Origin: Phymorhynchus buccinoides
Taxonomy: Eukaryota > Mollusca > Gastropoda > Neogastropoda > Raphitomidae
Assembly (NCBI GenBank): GCA_017654935.2
Contig: CM065699.1
Span: forward strand, 3,047,972 to 3,111,971
DNA length: 64,000 nucleotides
Direction: 5' to 3'
Position 1 is the stretch's first letter; every line of letters begins with the position of its first letter. Of this stretch, positions 56,852 to 64,000 are shown piece by piece. The notes below the pieces were generated by a model, which saw only the letters and a program-made list of their open reading frames with translations, ran no database searches and was not told the DNA's origin. The translations under genes and the position numbers were made by a program.

Positions 56852-57979
56852 GAAGACAACCCTCAGCACCTGGGTGGGCAGGACAACATGATGAAGCAGC
56901 ACCGCATTCAACAAGAACCCTGACATCTCTCCACGCCGACAGGCCGCCACGAACCAGGGAGATAACTCCTCCCCCGTCACACCCACCACAGCGTCCGTCC
57001 GCTGCATGGCCGCGCTCTGGTCCCCCTCCAGAAACGCCCTCAGGTCAAACGACTCAAACTCCTGGATGTCCAGATAACCGCTGATGGAGCTGCTCAACAA
57101 CTTCTGCACATTCTCTCGCAGCTCCGGACGAATGAAGGAGAGCACTTCAGAGACCAGCTCTTCCTTGTGTCCTTTTTTTTCCAACCAGTACAAGACAGAG
57201 ACGATTTTGTGGTGCTTTTCTGAAGCTGAGTAACGTCTGGTGGCAATGTTGGTGTTTTTCCGGTAAAAGGCTTCGAATGTGGCGGCATCAACGTAGTCAT
57301 TGCCTAACATGGTGGCAAAAAGTGGAAGAACCGACCGATTCAAGGATTTAAAGCAGTTGATGAATTCGTCAACGTGGTAGTACTGTACAGGTAAACAGGA
57401 ACATGCTGATCCATGTGATTTTGTTGTCATCCGCTGAGGGCGAAAGTCGATGTAATCTAAGGGGATGAATCCCCCAGATAAATCGAAGATGTAAAAGTCG
57501 CTGTCGCTGCTTAGCACTGGACAGTTCCATCGGTTGGCCAGAATCGCTAACTGATTGTCAGCCTCAAAATCACAAGTGACGTGCGGGATTCCTAACTTAT
57601 CCAGCGTCTGTCTGAATGTTTGGTGCGCAAGGCACGGAATCAAAAAGCCTCCCTGGCCGTTCATGATTCTCTGTGACACATTTATACAGTTTCTTGCCCT
57701 ATCCATCTTAGTCTTAAACTTTTTACCATCAACGGTGTAAGCTCCATCAAACACCACAAACACCTCAATGTTACATGACTTGAACATGTTGAAAATCAAA
57801 CTGATTTTGCGCTGAAAAACGTCAAAGTCTCCTCCAAACTGATATCTGACGTTGCAATTAATGTAGAGAAAATAATAAAAGTTGTTTCCATCTATTACAA
57901 CGCGACAGTCACGGAGCTGTCGGTCTTTCAACAGGTGAGGATTGTTGCTTATAAAAGAAGTCAAACCGTGAATCCCCAT
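54304..57979 (-). CDS. Protein asteroid homologue (ASTE1-like), copy 2, three exons
   Basis: Exons 57979-56870, 56239-56011 and 55409-54304 have the same lengths and phases as copy 1 for exons 1 and 2. The protein has 814 residues. All six acidic positions of the XPG/FEN fold are kept (D30, D78, E139, D141, D159, D161). Exon 3 has lost the alanine-rich QQALAAAA stretch (33 bp). Against copy 1 I count 36 differences in the 370 residues of exon 1, seven of them within residues 91-101. No stops or frameshifts were found, so both copies may be active. Function in DNA transactions is inferred from the family. Confidence 0.88.
55577..55925 (-). pseudogene. L2/CR1-like LINE relic in intron 2 of copy 2
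   Basis: Same relic and position as 32170-32532 in copy 1, with few differences (for example a TTATTCCAAGAGG reading where copy 1 has TTAGAGAGG). It dates the insertion before the duplication. Confidence 0.7.
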
Positions 57980-58030
57980 TTTGACAGCTTCTGTTCAATT
58001 TTCAAACTGTACAGAGCAGCCACTTTCTCA

Positions 58031-58435
58031 AAGAGCCACGCACCTATAGTTTCTAACAGTAACACAACATGGCGTTCTTAAACGTAATGCACTTCCTCAT
58101 CTCCAAATATGGAACTGACCTTTTACCTTATGCAAATTAGTAAACGTCACAAACATGGTGGTGACCTATATCTAAAAATAGAAATGCATGCTTCCAAGTC
58201 AGTCTTGCGAATCAAAGACTTTGGTCTGGAACCATTCATGTTAAAGCTTTTTTAATTGGCTGCATCACAGACAGCTATGCTTGACCTTCGCAATTTTCCC
58301 TCTCATAATCCTTCCTTCTGCCCATTGCGCGAAATATGTTCGTCAGCAGCAGCTTAATCTTTTCTTCAACGTTTTTAAAGTGATTTTCACTTTCGTTTCC
58401 TTCAACGATCATCATGTCTCGTCTTCTTCTTCTTC
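58031..58435. other. Upstream of asteroid copy 2; no gene seen
   Basis: This upstream DNA is unrelated to that of copy 1, so the two paralogues probably have different promoters. No motif can be called. Confidence 0.4.
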
Positions 58436-58440
58436 TCTTG

Positions 58441-58442
58441 AG

Positions 58443-58528
<86 letters not shown>
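58441..58528 (+). repeat. Compound CA-CT microsatellite
   Basis: (CA)n of about 40 bp runs directly into (CT)n of about 45 bp. Confidence 0.97.
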
Positions 58529-58530
<2 letters not shown>

Positions 58531-58597
58531 GAGCAAACATATACACGCTCAAATCATCATCATCATCATCATATAGTAATTTGGCAAGTGTCCGTCC

Positions 58598-58605
58598 GTG
58601 TGTGT

Positions 58606-58636
<31 letters not shown>

Positions 58637-58780
58637 TTCTTCTTCCGTACAAATAGTTCCCCCACCTTCTGGAAGTTATGGTGGGAGTAGAACGCAGCAA
58701 GCTCCCCCCCCCCCCCCCTAGGGATACTGGGAGGGGGGTTCTTCCGTACAAATAGTTCCCCCACCTTCTGGAAGTTATGT
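58598..58780 (+). repeat. GT and G/C runs with a duplicated 41-bp phrase
   Basis: (TG)n and a G17 run are followed by TTCTTCCGTACAAATAGTTC, which recurs about 100 bp later (58638 and 58739) together with CCCCCACCTTCTGGAAGTTATG. A C run at 58707-58719 lies between. Confidence 0.85.
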
Positions 58781-58870
58781 GCTTATAACTACCTCTAATC
58801 TGCCAGTCTCTTTGATTCTGCCTTTTCCCTTTGCATGCTGTTATCTACTATCGTTCTGCCTTTCCGGTCC

Positions 58871-59135
58871 ATTCTCCTGCCTTTTTTCAAGAAATACTTT
58901 CAAAAAGATTTCCTCTAGCCGAAGTCAGACATGCTGGGCCTATTTATTCTTACTTAGGTGCATAACAGCAGCATGATGCATCTACGTTCGTAATTGACAG
59001 AAATTCTCCTGCCTTTTTTCAAGAAATACTTTCAAAAAGATTTCCTCTACCCGAAGTCAGACATGCTGGGCCTAATTATTCTTACTTAGGCGCATAACAG
59101 CAGCATGATGCATCTACGTTCGTAATTGACAGAAA
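58871..59135 (+). repeat. 132-bp tandem duplication
   Basis: ATTCTCCTGCCTTTTTTCAA occurs at 58871 and 59003. Each unit ends GCATCTACGTTCGTAATTG, which also resembles 29275-29300. Confidence 0.9.
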
Positions 59136-59187
59136 CATGCCTGAACGGCCGAAGAACAAGAACTTAGAAGACGAAGAAGAAGAAGAA

Positions 59188-59189
<2 letters not shown>

Positions 59190-59242
<53 letters not shown>
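59190..59242 (+). repeat. CT microsatellite
   Basis: (CT)n of about 52 bp after (GAA)n. Confidence 0.97.
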
Positions 59243-59244
<2 letters not shown>

Positions 59245-59265
59245 GTGCGCGAGGTCAAAGTGAAC

Positions 59266-59267
<2 letters not shown>

Positions 59268-59299
<32 letters not shown>

Positions 59300-59300
59300 T

Positions 59301-59336
<36 letters not shown>

Positions 59337-59350
59337 ACCCCCCCCCCCCA
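59268..59350 (+). repeat. Very long C homopolymer
   Basis: About 80 bp made almost only of C, with single T, A and A interruptions. On the minus strand it is a G tract able to form G-quadruplex structure. Length in any read-based assembly is unreliable. Confidence 0.95.
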
Positions 59351-59657
59351 AATGAAAGACCTTACACGTTTGTGATCCATTTTCTTGGAAGGTGAAATGC
59401 TGCCTTCTTCTTGGAAATGTAAAACCGAAAGTTTCACTTTCGTGTGTTTGAGACTGGCTCAAAGAAGGTAAAAGGAAAGATCTTTCACTGCTTCTTTACC
59501 CTTACTACTATAACTTGGCCTCGCGTTGCTGCTCGCGCCAAACGACCGCACCCATGTCCATGCGTTATAACACAGCTGTGCTGTTTAGACTACATAGTGG
59601 ATGTGTTGTGAAATGTGTTCGTGGCAGTGTTTGCGCGCGCGTGCACGTGTGTGTGTA

Positions 59658-59765
<108 letters not shown>

Positions 59766-59774
59766 CGATTAGGT

Positions 59775-59910
59775 TCGATTTTATTATGTTACTATGTATG
59801 ACTGTTTTGCATGCTTTTTTCGCTGGATGTAAACAAGCATTATATTAATATTTGCTTATTCTATTACCCTCTATAAATAAAATCCATTCAATTCAACTCT
59901 CTCTCTCTCT
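59775..59910 (+). repeat. LINE-like 3' tail, same family as 50.57 kb
   Basis: CGCTGGATGTAAACAAGCAT, TATTACCCTCTATAAATAAA and CCATTCAATTCAA match the inverted sequence at 50566-50680. Confidence 0.6.
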
Positions 59911-59939
59911 CTCCTCCCTCTCCCTCTTCCAGACTAGAA

Positions 59940-60360
59940 CTAAAATAATTATTTATTTTATTAACCCGTTATTGGGGCATGCAAAACGACCATTGCTAAT
60001 TTCACACGCAATATAGAGGTACAGGAAATGAACAACACCTTCGTTTATAAAACGGATAAACAAAACCGAATCAAGCAATTGATTGCAATTATGACATAAC
60101 ATCACAATGATAAGACTTTTGTCCATAATGTGTTGTGTTTATACAACAAACAAACAAGCACACAACAGGTGTAAAGTGACGTTATGTTATTTACAAGAGA
60201 CACAACAAAACCACTGGATATTTCAGCGAATATTTCGCGAAACCGCGCAAATGATACGGCCGCCTCGGTTGCCGTTGTCATCGCCCCGTGAGGGCTCACA
60301 GCAAATTTGAAGCGATTCGGTCGAAAAACGGCGGAGTTATAAGGCCCCGTTTCGTGTTTC
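59940..60360. other. No gene recognised
   Basis: A stretch near 60235-60355 (ACGGCCGCCTCGGTTGCC, AGCGATTCGGTCGAAAAACG) reads like part of the dispersed repeat class that ends in GACGGACAG microsatellites. No coding call. Confidence 0.35.
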
Positions 60361-60361
60361 A

Positions 60362-60362
60362 G

Positions 60363-60393
<31 letters not shown>

Positions 60394-60424
60394 CGGACAG
60401 TTGGCTTTTTACTATATGATGATG

Positions 60425-60490
<66 letters not shown>
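60362..60490 (+). repeat. CA then GT microsatellites
   Basis: (CA)n at 60362-60390 and (GT)n of about 64 bp at 60425-60489. They are near reverse complements and could pair as a hairpin. Confidence 0.95.
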
Positions 60491-61400
60491 GCACACAAAG
60501 CAATTCTAGATTGAGGGGAAACCCAGAAAAAATGTTAATTTGGGTTAATGTCACCAGTAGCAATCATTAAACATTTGTGCTGTATTTCTTTGCCATGAAG
60601 GCATCTCAAGGAAAGCAGCGTTTCATGCAGTGTGCCAGAGAGGAGCAATGGCTTCATCACAGCAAGGGGTCCTATATTGTGTAAAAAGATTAGTGTGATC
60701 GGTCAGTGCCAGCGATGTATAGAATGTGCTGCATGCGCCTGCACTTGAATGCGAATGTACAGACTATTTAACTCATAAACACATCACATGCAAACACATC
60801 CATGCAGTTGGATTACATTTACAGAAAGACTCACACGCAGATTCCAGCACTTTCACATAAATACAAGAAAATGAGACAAATGATGACAGCTCTGATGACA
60901 TAGAGTACTACACTAAATTTCTTCTAAATTGTGACAGGGAACGAGCTAAAGGCGAAGTCTCTAGGGAAGACTTTTAGAGTGTTACATTTTCAAATAGAAA
61001 ATTTTCCTTTAGCCCACTTCTCTAGGGTGTGGGAGATGAGCAACTTTCCCGGCCCCTTTTCATCTAATAAATTTATATTTTTGCCCGGGTTCTGGCTCGT
61101 ATGATTGAAGGAAATACAAGTGGTAGATTTGCTCTAAATGACAGACAGAGAGAAGTAGGTTTTTACATGAAAATTACAAAACTTCCACTCTCATCAGTCT
61201 GACCAAAGGGTTCAGAATTATTTGTACACTTGTATTTTATTTACTCACAAATCTGCATAACAGATTATGCAGCAATAAGAAAAGCAGCTCAATGGCGCCC
61301 AAACAAAATATGTATAAAAAAATGAAATCCGAAAGGATTATACAAGACTTTTGTCTGTCTGAAAAGTTTAGCCCCAAGCCGGAAGGGTCACTAATATTAT
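60491..61400. other. No gene recognised
   Basis: AT-rich single-copy-looking DNA without supported open frames. Confidence 0.4.
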
Positions 61401-61626
61401 CAAGTGTCCTGATCGAGTAGTTAGAGTTCTTTGCACTGTCCCAAGGACTTAGCTGTATTGAAGTTCCTCAGTCGGGATCGGCGAGTGCTGGGGTGACTAG
61501 GCTTGCTCTTCAGATGAGAGTAGTTCCCAGTAGTTCTGGATGAGGCGTCGCGGGATGGCACGGCACAGGCGTGGTCTCCTCGCGGTTTCTGGGTGCAGTG
61601 GCGGCTTGGCGGCGGCACCAGCTGGT

Positions 61627-62920
61627 TGCTTGTGAGCCAGGGCTTGCACTTCCTGACCACGATGCCCTGGAGTTGGGCTGATAGTATGACTGGAAAGTAA
61701 CAGCAGCCAGGGCTTGCACTTCCTGACCACGATGCCCTGGAGTTGGGCTGATAGTATGACTGGAAAGTAACAGCAGAGGGTTTGTTCCTACAGTGTTGAC
61801 TCAGCCAGGTTTTAGTTTGCTTGTGACTAGAGACACATAGTTGGGCTGATAGTATGACTGGAAAGCAACAGCAGAGGGTTTGTTCCTACAGTGTTGACTC
61901 AGCCAGGTTTTAGTTTGCTTGTGACTAGAGACACATAGTTGGGCTGATAGTATGACTGGAAAGCAACAGCAGAGGGTTTGTTCCAACAGTGTTGACTCAG
62001 CCAGGTTTTAGTTTGCTTGTGACTAGAGACACATAGTTGGGCTGATAGTATGACTGGAAAGCAACAGCAGAGGGTTTGTTCCTACAGTGTTGACTCAGCC
62101 AGGTTTTAGTTTGCTTGTGACTAGAGACACATAGTTGGGCTGATAGTATGACTGGAAAGCAACAGCAGAGGGTTTGTTCCTACAGTGTTGACTCAGCCAG
62201 GTTTTAGTTTGCTTGTGACTAGAGACACATAGTTGGGCTGATAGTATGACTGGAAAGCAACAGCAGAGGGTTTGTTCCTACAGTGTTGACTCAGCCAGGT
62301 TTTAGTTTGCTTGTGACTAGAGACACATAGTTGGGCTGATAGTATGACTGGAAAGCAACAGCAGAGGGTTTGTTCCTACAGTGTTGACTCAGCCAGGTTT
62401 TAGTTTGCTTGTGACTAGAGACACATAGTTGGGCTGATAGTATGACTGGAAAGCAACAGCAGAGGGTTTGTTCCTACAGTGTTGACTCAGCCAGGTTTTA
62501 GTTTGCTTGTGACTAGAGACACATAGTTGGGCTGATAGTATGACTGGAAAGCAACAGCAGAGGGTTTGTTCCTACAGTGTTGACTCAGCCAGGTTTTAGT
62601 TTGCTTGTGACTAGAGACACATAGTTGGGCTGATAGTATGACTGGAAAGCAACAGCAGAGGGTTTGTTCCTACAGTGTTGACTCAGCCAGGTTTTAGTTT
62701 GCTTGTGACTAGAGACACATAGTTGGGCTGATAGTATGACTGGAAAGCAACAGCAGAGGGTTTGTTCCTACAGTGTTGACTCAGCCAGGTTTTAGTTTGC
62801 TTGTGACTAGAGACACATAGTTGGGCTGATAGTATGACTGGAAAGCAACAGCAGAGGGTTTGTTCCTACATTGTTGACTCAGCCAGGTTTTAGTTTGCTT
62901 GTGACTAGAGACACATAGTC
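61627..62920 (+). repeat. 98-bp satellite array
   Basis: GTTGGGCTGATAGTATGACT recurs at 61840, 61938, 62036 and every 98 bp to 62820, eleven starts. Two shorter variant units (about 70 bp, with GCCAGGGCTTGCACTTCCTG) precede them at 61640-61800. The 98-bp units are almost identical, with isolated changes (CCAACAG near 61983; ACATTG near 62868). This is a recent local amplification. Confidence 0.98.
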
Positions 62921-63172
62921 AAAAGAGAAAATATGAAGAAGGAAAAATCAAAGCATTTGATGAAAAAAGGGAGAAACAGGGACAAATCTTGACACAGTAT
63001 GTATGTAATACAGTATTTATGTATCCCACTAGATCATTGCTAACCATATTCTTAGAATTTATATAAGTGGTATATAATGTGCCGATGGAATGAATGCATA
63101 AGTCATAGACATATTATGTTATTGTTGGTGACTTTTTTTTTTAATGAAGTACTTGCATGTTGAATTTCATGT
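62921..63172. other. AT-rich spacer, no gene
   Basis: Nothing recognisable. It separates the satellite from the repeated window start. Confidence 0.5.
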
Positions 63173-64000
63173 AACATTTGTTAACTAATTATGTGTGTGA
63201 GGGTGGTGGTGGAGGGGGTACTCTACTGTCAAAGTTTCTTTTTCTTTCCTTTTTGTTTTTTACTGTCTGTTGCCTGAGAATTGGATTATTGGGGCAACTC
63301 AGCAGTATGATATGTGATACATTGTTCTGTATGGGTTTTTTTTAATTGCCATATCATATGTACACTGTAAGACAATGTATTTATCAAAATATGTAATGCA
63401 GATGATTTATGCAAAGCAATTAGTGTAAAACAATGGTCTTTATATTTTAAACATGACAGCAGAATTCTGCGAATGAAAATGCATGCTGAACGCACACACA
63501 CACCACACACACAAAACCTGTGACATGTGTTGTGATGCCGCTGTTGAGTGAATAATCTATGACTGGTTTTTATCTATCCAAGCACATTCAAATGTTATGA
63601 GCTCAGTGCAACATACAATTTTCTGTGAAAATAATTGACTGTCTTTTGAGATTCAAACATGATATTTGACAGTTTTTATGCTTTCCTTAACATCGGAAAA
63701 TTGCTTACTTGCAGCAATTCTTTTTTTTGGTGAAGAGTGCATACTTTAAGTTTGACATGCACATTACAGTAATATATGTGCGCATTTGAATTTTATTTTG
63801 TAGTTGCAGTTGAATTTATTTTGCATGTGAATCTATGTAGCAGTTTGTTGTTGTTGATTTTGATCTTGGGTAAACATTGGTAGAGCCCATTTAAGGCTAT
63901 TTTTCAATGTGATAGGAGAGCGCATTGAGTGTCAAAAAACCCTTAAATTATGCTGTCAAGTTCTAAACAGACAGTTATTACTTTCCATATACATATTGAT
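63173..64000 (+). repeat. Right copy of the window-end direct repeat
   Basis: Matches 1-828 except for two substitutions, in the same orientation, and is cut by the window edge. Confidence 0.95.

Larger units (their letters stand above)
54187..58030 (-). repeat. Segmental duplication, copy 2 (with 30613-35373)
   Basis: Begins at CTCCACCTACTGTAATACC and follows copy 1 to about 50 bp beyond the start codon. It retains the intron 2 LINE relic and lacks the intron 1 piggyBac-like insert. It lies 23.6 kb from copy 1 in the same orientation. Confidence 0.95.

Overview
The window looks like a gene-poor, repeat-rich stretch of an animal nuclear genome. I infer a marine gastropod mollusc. The reasons are intron-bearing animal genes (an asteroid-homologue pair and PIG-M), long CA/GT/CT/GA microsatellites, many classes of non-LTR retrotransposon and DNA transposon, and GACCTTGACC-rich dispersed repeats of a kind I associate with caenogastropods. 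That placement is inference, not proof. No operons, CRISPR arrays, tRNA or rRNA genes were recognised. A run of exactly 500 N (46118-46617) marks a scaffold gap.

Layout. 1-828 is an almost perfect copy of the last 828 bases (63173-64000). 1.45-5.76 kb is a tandem cluster of GACCTTGACC repeats. 5.8-12.2 kb is AT-rich and gene-free, with microsatellites, short tandem repeats and DNA-transposon ends, including a 1.7-kb element at 9711-11426. 12.5-16.7 kb holds a possible orphan exon, a broken pogo/Tigger-like DNA-binding domain, an alternating-orientation palindromic array, an I-like LINE end with RNase H, and an L2/CR1-like LINE end. 16.7-25.15 kb is a tandem array of about four 1.9-kb units carrying broken P-element/THAP9-like transposase pieces and a PHD-like finger. 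It is followed by a 76-bp tandem array split by an 862-bp element with a BED-like finger. 27-30.6 kb has minisatellites and a 545-bp MITE.

Genes. Two full-length paralogues of the asteroid-homologue (ASTE1-like, XPG/FEN superfamily) gene lie on the minus strand at 30730-35321 and 54304-57979. Each has three exons with matching splice sites and intact frames (825 and 814 residues). They form a segmental duplication and share an L2-like LINE relic in intron 2. Only copy 1 carries a piggyBac-like MITE in intron 1. Between them are a 2595-bp tandem duplication (37.2-42.4 kb) and the 5' part of PIG-M (GPI mannosyltransferase 1, plus strand, 43392-45371). The last visible PIG-M exon is frame-broken, and its end is amplified into a degenerate tandem array just before the gap. 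Across the gap is a minus-strand non-LTR retrotransposon (46618-49758). Its ORF1 starts with a 2A-like motif and contains a 69-bp minisatellite. 50.6-54.1 kb holds a GC-rich proline-rich open frame, LINE tails and an RTE-like fragment.

The right end has microsatellites, a very long C homopolymer, a 98-bp satellite array (61.6-62.9 kb) and the repeat of the window start. The two asteroid paralogues and PIG-M do not form a pathway; the rest is mobile or satellite DNA. Coordinates of repeats are by eye and approximate unless a boundary is argued.
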